DNA of 64,000 bases from Planomonospora sp. ID67723 (GTDB taxonomy: Bacteria; Actinomycetota; Actinomycetes; Streptosporangiales; Streptosporangiaceae). The notes below the pieces were generated by a model. That model was not told where the DNA came from and did no database searches. It saw only the letters and a list, made by a program, of their open reading frames with translations. The position numbers were made by a program, and so were the translations under genes. Position 1 is the stretch's first letter. Each line of letters begins with the position of its first letter. The DNA lies in the NCBI RefSeq assembly GCF_015711605.1, contig NZ_JABTEZ010000004.1:434001-498000 (forward strand), in the 5' to 3' direction. This document shows, piece after piece, positions 35,632 through 44,100 of this stretch.

Positions 35632-35850
35632 TTATCCGGCGATCAGGCCGCTGTTGCTGGTTCCCTCGTAACCGGGATAGCCGGGAATGCCCACCGCCAG
35701 GTCGTTGTAGCCGTCGCCGTTGAGGTCGGTGTTCGCCGTGACCGGCGCCGCCTGCGCGGGGCCGGCCAGGCCGAGGGGGCCTGCCAGGAGAGTCAGGGCC
35801 GCGCCCAAGGCGAGCACCGTCGCCGACCAGGTTAGCTTTCGAGCGTGCAC
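35632..35850 (-). CDS. Truncated FG-GAP secreted protein (paralogue of 15347-16765)
   Basis: A 72-residue frame from GTG 35850. The signal peptide (KLTWSATVLALGAALTLLAG) is followed by one FG-GAP calcium loop, NTDLNGDGYNDLAVGIPGYP, then GYEGTSNSGLIAG and stop. The full paralogue continues at the same point with VLFGG and six more blades. The export signal and first motif survive; the propeller does not. It is probably a pseudogene but could yield a secreted 45-residue peptide. Confidence 0.6.
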   Translation of the reverse strand: MHARKLTWSATVLALGAALTLLAGPLGLAGPAQAAPVTANTDLNGDGYNDLAVGIPGYPGYEGTSNSGLIAG

Positions 35851-36156
35851 GCCCGCCGGATGAGCGCGCCCCCTGGAGATCACCTGCGTTTGAACGCACC
35901 CCTGACCAGATGAGAGGGCACGAGGCACTCTCCCCGATGACCGGCCGATCCCCGGATAAGTCCCCGGGCCGGGCCGGGGACGTCGCTGACCTTGCCGGAA
36001 TGCTCCACGCCGTCGCTGATCAACGACGTCCGTTGGATTTCGGCGACTGCCGCCAGGACCTCGGGTCGCCCCGGTGATCGGCAAGTCGATCTCCAGCGCC
36101 GGCCTCTGGCCTCATCCCCGGCCTCCGCGCCCGACGCGACAAGGCCAGGCCCGAGC
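35851..36156. other. Intergenic, nothing recognised
   Basis: No domain, repeat or strong hairpin stands out between the truncated FG-GAP gene and the next membrane protein. Confidence 0.4.
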
Positions 36157-36576
36157 ATGCGAGCGACGATGAGGAACAAGATCTTGACGGCGTCCGGAAA
36201 CCGGCAGACGACGGCCTCCGCCATGACTCGGCTGTTCTCGATTGTGCACTTTCGCTCGGCGTTCGCGTTCTGTCTCGTCGTCACGGCGCTGGTGGCCGCG
36301 ATCACGCAGCTTGCGCATCATGGCGAGAAGCAGATTCCCGCCGCCGTCAGGCTTGCCTCGCTCGTTGTGCCAGCCGCGGTGTCGTTGGGGTTTTTGTCCC
36401 TTTGGGTGGTGCCGCTACGCCCACACCTGCGGGACATGAACCAGATGCAGGCCGGCCGAAACTGGGCGCATTGGCGCTATCTCGTCCGGAAGGCGACCAA
36501 GCGAAAGACTCGCGGCGAGCACCGGGCGCCGGTAGACCGGGGGATCCGCTCGATGACGGCCGCCTTAGGCTGCTGA
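36157..36576 (+). CDS. Hypothetical two-helix membrane protein
   Basis: From ATG 36157 the frame gives 139 residues; ATG 36223 is an alternative (117 residues). Two hydrophobic helices (AFAFCLVVTALVAAITQLA and LVVPAAVSLGFLSLWVVPLR) are followed by a basic C-terminus (RYLVRKATKRKTRGE). No ribosome site is obvious and no family was recognised. Confidence 0.4.
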   Translation: MRATMRNKILTASGNRQTTASAMTRLFSIVHFRSAFAFCLVVTALVAAITQLAHHGEKQIPAAVRLASLVVPAAVSLGFLSLWVVPLRPHLRDMNQMQAGRNWAHWRYLVRKATKRKTRGEHRAPVDRGIRSMTAALGC

Positions 36577-36665
36577 TTGACGACCGGCACGGCGCCGGTC
36601 AGCGGGTCCTGCTCTCGAAGTTCCGGCCAGGTGGTCAGGTGCCTTTCCATGGCGCCCACCGACGT

Positions 36666-36736
36666 CTCAGAGTGCGTTAAGCGAGCTAATGCCCCTTTCG
36701 TCGTTGTGGTTGGTTGGATGAGGTCTGCTGGTCGGT
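36666..36736 (-). repeat. Orphan IS end matching the right end at 55137-55207
   Basis: CTCAGAGTGCGTTAAGCGAG, then CTAATGCCCCTTTCGTCG and TTGGATGAGGTCTGCTG match the reverse complement of the IS5-type element's right end over about 70 bases with few differences. No transposase remains here. The surrounding gap 36577-36883 holds nothing else recognisable. Confidence 0.7.
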
Positions 36737-36883
36737 CAGCCGCCGTTCGGCCTACGGGCGCGGCTGGCGCGAACACCGGACCGCTCGTGAGCAGGTTCTC
36801 TGCGTATACCGCGACTGAGCTGGTCACGGTCGGCCCGGTGTCCGCGGCGGCGGGCTTCACGCCGTAGGGCTTTGCACGGACAC

Positions 36884-37372
36884 CTACTGTCGAAGGTCCT
36901 GTCGAAGGTCGGTCGTCGCGGGACCGGCTGGGACGACGGGGGTTCGAGGCCATGTCCAGGCGGAGCGCAGGATGAAGGCCAGGAGCAGCACCTCGATTCC
37001 GATGGAGAGGCCGTAGAAGGGGGCCCAGTCCCAGGACTCCCCTACCGCGTTGAACACCGAGTAGGGGATGTAGAGCGATGCAACGACGAGGTTCGTGGCG
37101 CGGTTCACCCGGGCGGGCAGCGTCATGGAGAGCATCACCATCAGGGCCGGGGTCGCCACGGACGCGAGCATAACGGTCAACAATGTCGGGCTGATGTCGA
37201 ACTCGAAGACGACGCCAGCCAGGATGTTGTCGACGGTGCCAGGCTTGTAAAGGTGGAAGTAGTCGACGTAGATGTAGAGGAACATGGAGCTGGTCCATGC
37301 GGCGGCGAGCTTGACCTGCACGGGGACCGGCGGGTTGTCGAGCAGGTTCGGGGTTTTCGTCCGGATGGTCAT
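36884..37372 (-). CDS. DUF6326-family membrane protein
   Basis: A 162-residue protein from ATG 37372 with four transmembrane helices. Signature stretches are AAWTSSMFLYIYVDYFHLYK, GVVFEFDISPTLLTVMLASV, SMTLPARVNRATNLVVASLY and FILRSAWTWPRTP. The function of the family is unknown. It lies just downstream of the broken oxidoreductase gene in the same orientation, so both probably belonged to the regulon of the divergent TetR gene. Confidence 0.85.
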   Translation of the reverse strand: MTIRTKTPNLLDNPPVPVQVKLAAAWTSSMFLYIYVDYFHLYKPGTVDNILAGVVFEFDISPTLLTVMLASVATPALMVMLSMTLPARVNRATNLVVASLYIPYSVFNAVGESWDWAPFYGLSIGIEVLLLAFILRSAWTWPRTPVVPAGPATTDLRQDLRQ

Positions 37373-37470
37373 CGGTTCTTCTTTTCGAGAGGAGCGGTCC
37401 GTCCGCCGGAGTGGCGGCAGGTTGGGGCGTACATACGCACGGGGTTGGGTCGTTCTCGTCGGTCCGGTCG

Positions 37471-38065
37471 TCAGACGGTGACGACGACCTTCCCTCGGGT
37501 GTGGCCGGCCGCGACGTAGCGGAGGGCGTCGGCTGCTTCGTCGACGTTGCGGGTGCTGCACACACCCGTCTCCTCGGCGCCGAACGCCTTGGCGATCTGT
37601 ACGGCGAAGGAGCCCACGCCGCCCGACGTGCCCGTGACCAGCACCGTCTGGCCCGGTCGAACGTTCTCGATCTTGCGCAATGCCTGCAACGCCGCCATGG
37701 CCGAGGTGGGCACCGCTGGCGCGTCCACGACCGACAGGTTGGCGGGCGCGGACAAGAGGTTGTCCGCCGGGACGCAGGCGGACTCCGCGAGCGTTCCAGT
37801 GGTGCTCTGGCCGAACACCTCGCCGCCGGGGCGGAGAGCGGTGACATCCTTCCCGGCCGCTGCCGCCACGCCAGCGAGGTCCCTGCCAGGGATGCCGTGG
37901 CGCGGCCGGCGGAGCCTGAACGCCAAGCGCACCACGTACGGCTCACCGGTCATGACGAAGTAGGCGCCAGGGTGTACCGAGACTGCGCCCGCCTGGACGA
38001 GCACATCGCCTCGACCGGGCAGAGGTAGCCCGACCTCGGACGGCTCGAGCACTGAGGGCGGCCCG
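37471..38065 (-). pseudogene. MDR-type NAD(P)H oxidoreductase with internal deletion and frameshift
   Basis: The N-terminus RAALS shifts frame near 38045 to VLEPSEVGLPLPGRGDVLVQ. It continues through PGRDLAGVAAAAGKDVTALR and LVTGTSGGVGSFAVQIAKAF (nucleotide-binding GxxGGVG), then at about 37535 jumps from CSTRNVDEA directly to ADALRYVAAGHTRGKVVVTV, the normal end. About 100 residues of the Rossmann fold and substrate domain are missing. An intact relative would be a quinone or alkenal reductase. Confidence 0.8.
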
Positions 38066-38178
38066 CATCGTCGTCGCCCCGGCCGGACTTGCCCCCGGCA
38101 CCAGGCGTGCTCCGGCACTCGATCGCTGTTCGATTCCCACAGAAGCCTCCTCACGTCCGAGCTGCGACTCTCGCTGGT

Positions 38179-38243
38179 TCGTACATCGTACGTCGTACGC
38201 TGTACTACGATCGTACGCTGTACGATGACCGTACGCTGGACGA
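38179..38243. promoter_or_regulatory. Array of CGTAC/GTACG half-sites, probable TetR operator
   Basis: In 65 bases the core CGTAC(G) appears about six times, including two copies of CGTACGCTGTAC. Several overlap as palindromes (GTACATCGTACGTCGTAC). The array lies between the divergent oxidoreductase remnant and the tetR gene and covers where both promoters should be. Confidence 0.65.
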
Positions 38244-38276
38244 TTGTCAAGCCGTTCGAGGGAGCGAGGAGACCCG

Positions 38277-38951
38277 TTGTCTGCGAGGGAACGACGCCAG
38301 GTCGCGTCAGATGCGGGGCTGAGCAAGAAGCGGGTGGTGGTCGAGGCGGTCCGGCTCGCCGACCGCGAGGGGGTCGGCGAGCTGAGCATGCGCCGGCTGG
38401 CTCGCGCGCTCGGCGCGGGCGCGATGTCGCTCTACTACTACGTGGCGAGCAAGGAGGAGTTGCTGGACGCCATGATCGACGTCGTGTTCGAGGAGATCGA
38501 GCTCCCGCCTGCAGAGACCGACTGGCAGTCAGCGATGCGACGTCGGGCGGTATCCGCCCGACAGGTTCTCGCACGCCACCCGTGGGCGATCGGCCTGATG
38601 GAGTCGCGGACATCGCCGGGGCCCGCGAACCTCCGCCACCGCGAAGCGGTCACCGCCTGCCTGCGGAGGGCTGGCTTCCCGGTCTTGATGGCGACGCACG
38701 CCAACTGGTTGCTCGACAGCTACGTCTACGGTTTCGCCCTGCAGGAAGCCAGCCTGCCGTTCGACACCGCCGATGAGTTCGCGGACATGGCCGAGGACGT
38801 CTTCCTGCCCCAGCTTCCTCCTGACGAGTTCCCCTACCTCAACGAGTCCGCCGCGGCGCTCGCCGCTGCCGGCTACGACCCGGCGGAGGAGTTCACCTTC
38901 GGCCTCGACCTCGTCCTAGCCGCCCTCGAGCCCCTGAGAGTGCCTACGTGA
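38277..38951 (+). CDS. TetR-family regulator, C-terminus altered by an IS end
   Basis: A 224-residue protein from TTG 38277, preceded by GCGAGGAGA. The HTH spans about 14-60 (LADREGVGELSMRRLARALG, AGAMSLYYYVASKEELL), followed by the TetR_C class 1 ligand domain. The last codons (LRVPT and stop) come from the left end of the IS5-type element starting at 38934, so the native tail is replaced by a few residues. It probably represses the divergent MDR/DUF6326 genes through the array at 38179. Confidence 0.88.
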   Translation: MSARERRQVASDAGLSKKRVVVEAVRLADREGVGELSMRRLARALGAGAMSLYYYVASKEELLDAMIDVVFEEIELPPAETDWQSAMRRRAVSARQVLARHPWAIGLMESRTSPGPANLRHREAVTACLRRAGFPVLMATHANWLLDSYVYGFALQEASLPFDTADEFADMAEDVFLPQLPPDEFPYLNESAAALAAAGYDPAEEFTFGLDLVLAALEPLRVPT

Positions 38952-39366
38952 GCCTCCATCCGTGATGTCGTTATGTGATCGTGTGGATTTGTAGTGTTAC
39001 CGCCAGTCTGCGGGTCCAGTTGTGCTGGGATGGCGCGGTGACTGAGCGCAAGCCGTACCCGAGCGACTCAACCGACGCTCAGTGGGCGTTGATCGAACCG
39101 GTCCTCACGGCATGGAAGGCCGCGCACCCCTCGGTCAGCGGCCACGAAGGCAACTATGCGCTGCGGGAGATCGTCAACGCGATCCGCTACCAGGGACGAA
39201 CCGGCGTCCAATGGGACTGTCTTCCCATGACCTGCCGCCCAAGGGCGCGACGTACTACTACTTCGCCAAATGGCGCGACGACGGCACCGACAAGACGATC
39301 CACGACCTGCTGCGCTGGCACCTGCGCGAGAAGAAGGGCCGATTAGCCGACCCGAGCCTGGTCGTA
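38934..39366 (+). mobile_element. IS5-type element, left part (split by the 15.1-kb insertion)
   Basis: The left terminal sequence CTGAGAGTGCCTACGTGAGC matches the inverted right terminus ending at 55207 (CTGAGAGTGCGTTACGTGAG on the other strand). The part includes the promoter region and the first 110 codons of the transposase and stops exactly at TA 39365-39366. The remainder resumes at 54474. Without the insertion the element would be about 1.17 kb. Confidence 0.8.
39038..39366 (+). pseudogene. IS5-family transposase, N-terminal half
   Basis: GTG 39038 starts TERKPYPSDSTDAQWALIEP. One base is missing near 39229 (after QWDCLP), after which HDLPPKGATYYYFAKWRDDG, TDKTIHDLLRWHLREKKG and ADPSLVV follow in another frame. 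The next residues of the family (LDTQSVHVAAG, with the first catalytic Asp) are found 15.1 kb away at 54474. Confidence 0.9.
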
Positions 39367-40536
39367 CAGAGGCCGAAAGTCGGGGGTTACAGCGAGTCGA
39401 GCGTGAGACCTGTCGCGGAGATGAACCCGTTGAGCAGGTCGGAACGGTACTGCATGGGCTTGAGCCGGCTTCTGATCAGGGCGGCGAGCTGGTCGATGTC
39501 GCCGACGGTGAAGTTGAACAGCTTCGTCCGTAATGCCGCCCATATGCCCTCGGCCGGATTGAGGCCGGGCGCGTACGGCGGCAGCCGATAGACGCTCAGC
39601 CAGTCCTCATGCGCGGTGATCCAGGTGCGCATCGGGGTGCTGACGTGCTCGGGCAGGCTGTCCCAGACCAGTGGGATCGGCCCGCCCAGCTGGGCGTGGG
39701 CGGCGCTCAGCAGGTTCGGGAAGTCCTGCTCGCCGAAGCCCTTGGGCTCGTGCTTGCGGCGGTGGTAGGTGAGCGTGCGGTAGATCAGCCGGGTGCGCCG
39801 GCCGGGCTTGACGCAGAGCAGCGCGGCGATCGAGACCCGGCCCGAGCCGCGGTAGGACACCGGCAGGGTAGGGGTGTGGCCCTTGCGGGCCCAGGTTCGG
39901 CCCTTGGACGGCCTGGAGGCTTTGGCCGGACTCCTCGGCGAAGACGAGCCAGGAGCCCCAGGCCGCCCAGGTACTTTTATCGCCGGCCACACCCGCCTGA
40001 CCCAGGTCGCGACGCGGGCCTCATCACGGCGAAGCGCCCGATGCGCGGGCACCTGAAATGACCAGCCCAGCCGCTTGAGCAGATAGGCCACCCCACGCGC
40101 GGTGTAGTGGATGCGGAACCTCTCGGCGATCAGCAGCGCGATGCGCGCAGCACTCCAGCACTGGTCGGCCCAGCCGTGCGCGGCCGCGCCCTGCTCCAGC
40201 AGCGCCTGCAGCCGCTCCAGCTGCCGCTGGGTGAGCTTGCCGCCGGCCCCGGCGGCGCCCTTGGAGGCCAGCGCGGCCTTGCCGTTGCGCCTCCACAGCG
40301 CATGCCACTCGTAGGCGGACTTGCGGGTGATGCCCAGCAGGCGGGCGACCCGCGGTGGGGCGATGTTCCCGGCGAACATGTCCGCGGCCTGGAACCGCAA
40401 CGCCTGGCGCCGCTCCCGTTCGGCTGCGGACAGTCCGCCGCTTCTATCGGAGTACCTCATCCTTCAAGGCTGCCACCAGGGAAAACCCGCCTCGGAAAGG
40501 GACTGGCATTACGTCACGCCCACATTTCTAGATCAG
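39367..40536 (-). mobile_element. IS630-family insertion sequence, complete (element A)
   Basis: A 1170-bp element with TA directly outside both ends (39365-39366 and 40537-40538), as expected for IS630/Tc1-type TA duplication. The terminal 24 bases (CAGAGGCCGAAAGTCGGGGG...) and the inverted right end (CTGATCTAGAAATGTGGGCG...) agree at 14 of 24 positions. It contains one transposase gene. Its first 195 bp are repeated at 50409. Confidence 0.85.
39387..40460 (-). CDS. IS630-family transposase (element A), centre out of frame
   Basis: A 357-codon frame. The N-terminal HTH (AADMFAGNIAPPRVARLLGI, TRKSAYEWHALWRRNGKAAL) and the C-terminal DDE half (LVWDSLPEHVS, YAPGLNPAEGIWAALR) are good. The first catalytic Asp/Glu block, expected as WLVFADESGQ, appears as GSWLVFAEESGQSL only in the -1 frame, between an ATAAAAG run and RPSKGRTWARKG. 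In the main frame this stretch reads VPGRPGAPGSSS. The copy at 53646 shows the same arrangement. Confidence 0.85.
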   Translation of the reverse strand: MRYSDRSGGLSAAERERRQALRFQAADMFAGNIAPPRVARLLGITRKSAYEWHALWRRNGKAALASKGAAGAGGKLTQRQLERLQALLEQGAAAHGWADQCWSAARIALLIAERFRIHYTARGVAYLLKRLGWSFQVPAHRALRRDEARVATWVRRVWPAIKVPGRPGAPGSSSPRSPAKASRPSKGRTWARKGHTPTLPVSYRGSGRVSIAALLCVKPGRRTRLIYRTLTYHRRKHEPKGFGEQDFPNLLSAAHAQLGGPIPLVWDSLPEHVSTPMRTWITAHEDWLSVYRLPPYAPGLNPAEGIWAALRTKLFNFTVGDIDQLAALIRSRLKPMQYRSDLLNGFISATGLTLDSL

Positions 40537-40586
40537 TACGGTGCCCTGCTGCCCGGCCGGGTGAACCGGGCAGCAGGCTTCTTCGA

Positions 40587-40973
40587 TCAGCCGGACAGAT
40601 GCACGGTCATGCGGGGGCAGTTGTCGAGCCGGGCGACGTACTGGCTGTAGACGCGGTCGATTCTCAGGTCAGTGACCTTGCCAGACCCTCGACGGACGAC
40701 ATCACCGGTTATCGCGTCCACCACCTTCCACCTGATCTCGCTCTCGCTGCAGATGGGATTGTTGAACGGTTTCGGTGATTCCCACGTGCTGATCTCCACG
40801 AAATGCCCGTTCGGATCGGCCGCGACCCGGCCTGTGGTGCAAGTGGTCCAGCCCCAAGGAACGGTGCACTCGCTGGAATTCGCGGAGGCCGGAGTTGCCG
40901 TGCCCACCGCCAGGAGAACAGCGGCGCTCACCGCGGCGAGGCCGGTCGCGCAGAACTTTCGTCCGATGCTCAA
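40587..40973 (-). CDS. Small secreted protein
   Basis: A 128-residue protein. TTG 40973 was chosen because GAGGG precedes it and it begins a proper signal peptide (GRKFCATGLAAVSAAVLLAV, cleavage after SAN). The mature part of about 95 residues has five Cys (ECTVPWGWTTCTTG, NPICSESE, LDNCPRM) and a beta-rich pattern (FVEISTWES, IRWKVVDAITGDVVRRGSG). No family was recognised. Confidence 0.65.
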   Translation of the reverse strand: MSIGRKFCATGLAAVSAAVLLAVGTATPASANSSECTVPWGWTTCTTGRVAADPNGHFVEISTWESPKPFNNPICSESEIRWKVVDAITGDVVRRGSGKVTDLRIDRVYSQYVARLDNCPRMTVHLSG

Positions 40974-41154
40974 AGAGCCCTCCCTACAGAGATATGGCGT
41001 CTTCCGGGCAAGCGCGATCTTCCGCCATGGCTTGCCCGTGTAGCGATATGTGTAGTGCTTGTCGGGTTGTGCGGTTTCGGGGTAGCCGGTGCACAATCAA
41101 CACCGCACAACTGCACCGCCGCCCCAGTCGCCTTGACAGCCCCGGAGGTAGGAG

Positions 41155-44100
41155 ATGCCGCGTCCCGAGCGTCCGGTCGATCCGGAGGCCGGGGTCCTCC
41201 AGCGATTCGCGTGGGAGTTGCGCGAGCTGCGGCGGCAGGCCGGCAACCCGGGCTATCGGGAGCTGTCGCGGCGGGCGCACTACGCGCCGACCACGCTGGC
41301 GCAGGCCGCGCGCGGAGAGACGCTGCCCAGCCTGGCGGTGGTGCGGGCCTATGTGCGGGCCTGTGGCGGGGATGCCGAACACTGGGAGAAGCGCTGGCGT
41401 TGTGTGGCCGAGGAGGTCGGCGCCCCCGCGCCGGCTGATGACGGCCAGGACGAGCAGGCGCCGTATGTCGGTCTGGCGGCCTACCAGCCCGAAGACGCCG
41501 CGCGCTTTCACGGCCGGGAGAGCCTGATCGACGACCTGATGGCGCGGCTGGGCCGGCGGCGTCTGCTGGCGGTGTGCGGCGCCTCCGGGGCGGGCAAGTC
41601 ATCGCTGCTGCGCGCGGGGCTGCTGCCCCGCGCGTGCGCGCAGGGGTGGCGCCCGGTACTGATGACGCCGGGTGCGCATCCGCTGCTGGAGTGCGCACAG
41701 CGCCTGGCCGAGGCAAGCGGCGCCTCGGCGGACGAACTCCACGCCACGTTGCAAGATGATCCGGCCGGGCTCACCGTAGTCCCCGGGCTGCTGTTGATCG
41801 TGGATCAGTTCGAGGAGGTCTTCACCCTCTGCCGGGACAGGCGGGAGCGGGCGGCCTTCATCGCGGCCCTGCCCGCCCTGGCCGACGGGGCCGGCGCAGG
41901 GCGCGTCGTGCTGGGGGTGCGGGCCGACTTCTATGCCCACTGCACCGACCATCCCGAACTGGCCGCAGCGTTGACCGGCGCTCAGGTACCGGTCGGGCCG
42001 ATGACCACCGAGGAGCTCCGGCAGGCCGTCACCCGGCCCGCCCAGGAGGCCGGCTGCGTCGTCGAGGGCTCCCTGCTGGCTGCGATCATGGCTGATTCGG
42101 CAGGTCAGATCGGTGCGTTGCCGCTCATCTCGCACGCCTTGGCCGAGACCTGGCGCCGTCGCCGCGGCACCACCCTGACCCTGGCCGGCTATCAGGCGGC
42201 GGGCGGCATCCACGGCGCCCTGGCCAAGACCGCCGAGACGGTGTACGCCGCCCTCACCCTGGCTCAGCAGGCCCGTGCCCGCGAGGTGTTCGTACGGCTG
42301 ACCGCCTTCGGCGAGGGCACCGGCGACACTGGCCGCCCGATCTCCCCGGCCGAGCTGGAGCCCATCGACGCCGACACCCGCAGCGTCCTGGAGCACTTCA
42401 CCCGGGTCCGTCTGATCACGCTCAGCGCGGACACGGTGCAGATCGCCCACGAGGCACTGATCAGGGCCTGGCCCCGGCTGCACCAGTGGCTGACCACCGA
42501 CCGGGAGGACTTGTGCGTGCATCGCGGGCTCACCCAGGCGGCCCAAGCATGGACTGAGCTGGAACGCGACCCCGGCGCGCTGTATCGGGGCGCCCGCCTG
42601 GTGATCGCCCGCGAATGGCTGAACCGTCAGGACGCCGGGAGCCGCCACGGCCAGGACGCCGGTGCGCACCGCGGCGTGCTCAACACGCTGGAACGGGCCT
42701 TTGTGGATGCCTCCATCGCGCAGGAAACCGCCGAGCACACCAAGACGGTGCGCCGAAGACGCCAACTGCGCATGCTCACCGCTGGCTTGGCGCTGCTGCT
42801 GGTCATCTCCACGACCACGGGAGTGTTCGCGACCGCAAAGTGGCGCGAGGCCGCCCAGGCACACGGAGTGGCGCTGTCACGCCAGCTCGCCACGCAGGCG
42901 CTGTACCTGGCCGACTCCCAGCCCGATGCGGCCATGCCGCTCGCGGTCGAAGCACACGCCCTGGCGCCGACCACCGAGGCCCGCAGCGCCCTGCTCAGCA
43001 TGACGCCGCACCTGGCGCGCCGCGGCACGCTCACCGGTCACGCGGGCGCGGTCTCCCAGGTGCTGTTCACTCCCGACGGCCGCACACTCATCAGCGCCGG
43101 CCGCGACAGGAGCGTGCGGCTGTGGGATGTGCGCAGCGGCGCCCTGCTGGCCAGCCTGATGGGTCACGACACCTGGATGAAAGCTGCGGCGCTCAGCCCG
43201 GACGGCCGCACCCTGGCCACCGGCGGCGAGGACGGCGTCTTGGTGCTGTGGGATGTGCCCGGCCGCGCCCGCATCGCCGCACTGCCCGGGCATGAGCGAC
43301 AGATTCGGGAGATCGCCTTCAGCCCGGACGGCCGCACGCTGGCCACCGCCAGCGACGATCACAACGTGGTGGTGTGGGATGTGGAGCGGCGCGTGCGTTT
43401 GCGCACCCTCACCGGTCACCGGGCCGCGGTGCGCGGAGTGGCCTTCAGCCCGGGCGGCCGCACGCTGGCCAGCGCCGGCGACGACCGGGCCGTGCTGTTG
43501 TGGGACCTGACCCGACAGGCGCCACCGGCGCTGCTGGGCGAGCACCCTGAGACGGCCGCCGCCGTAGCCTTCAGCCCGGACGGCCGGACCCTGGCCAGCG
43601 CCGGCGGGCAGGCCAGCGTCCAGCTGTGGGATGTGGCGCGGCGCACCCGGCTGGCCCGACTCGGCCCCGGCGGTGACGGCGGCGAGGTCAGGGGCGGTAG
43701 CGAGGTCAGAGGCGGGGGCGGGGGCGGGCAGATCATCACTCTCGCCTTCAGCCCGGACGGCCGCACCCTGGCCGGCTCCGGACACGACCCGGCGGTGCTG
43801 CTGTGGGACGTGCCGCACCGCACCCTGCGCGGCCGACTCACCGGCCACCAGGCCAACGTCTACACGATCGCCTTCGATCCGTCCTCGCCCACGCTGGCCA
43901 GCGCCGGCGAGGACGGCACCATCCTGCTGTGGGACCTGACCCAGGCCAGCCTGGCCGGCCACGCCACCACGGTCGCCGACATCGCCTTCAGCCCGGACGG
44001 GCGCACCCTGGCCGCCGCCAGTGGCCGGCGCACCATGCTGTGGCACAGCGCCGATCGCACCTTGTCGGCCGTCTACGACGATCCCTCACCGCAGGTCAAC

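Noticed and set aside
37471..38613. 380-codon minus frame reaching into tetR
   Set aside because: Only the part below about 38065 resembles an oxidoreductase; the rest is the antisense of tetR and its operator.
43660..43735. G-rich stretch as possible regulatory G-quadruplex
   Set aside because: It lies inside the nSTAND gene and codes for a Gly-rich insert between blades; there is no sign of a regulatory role.
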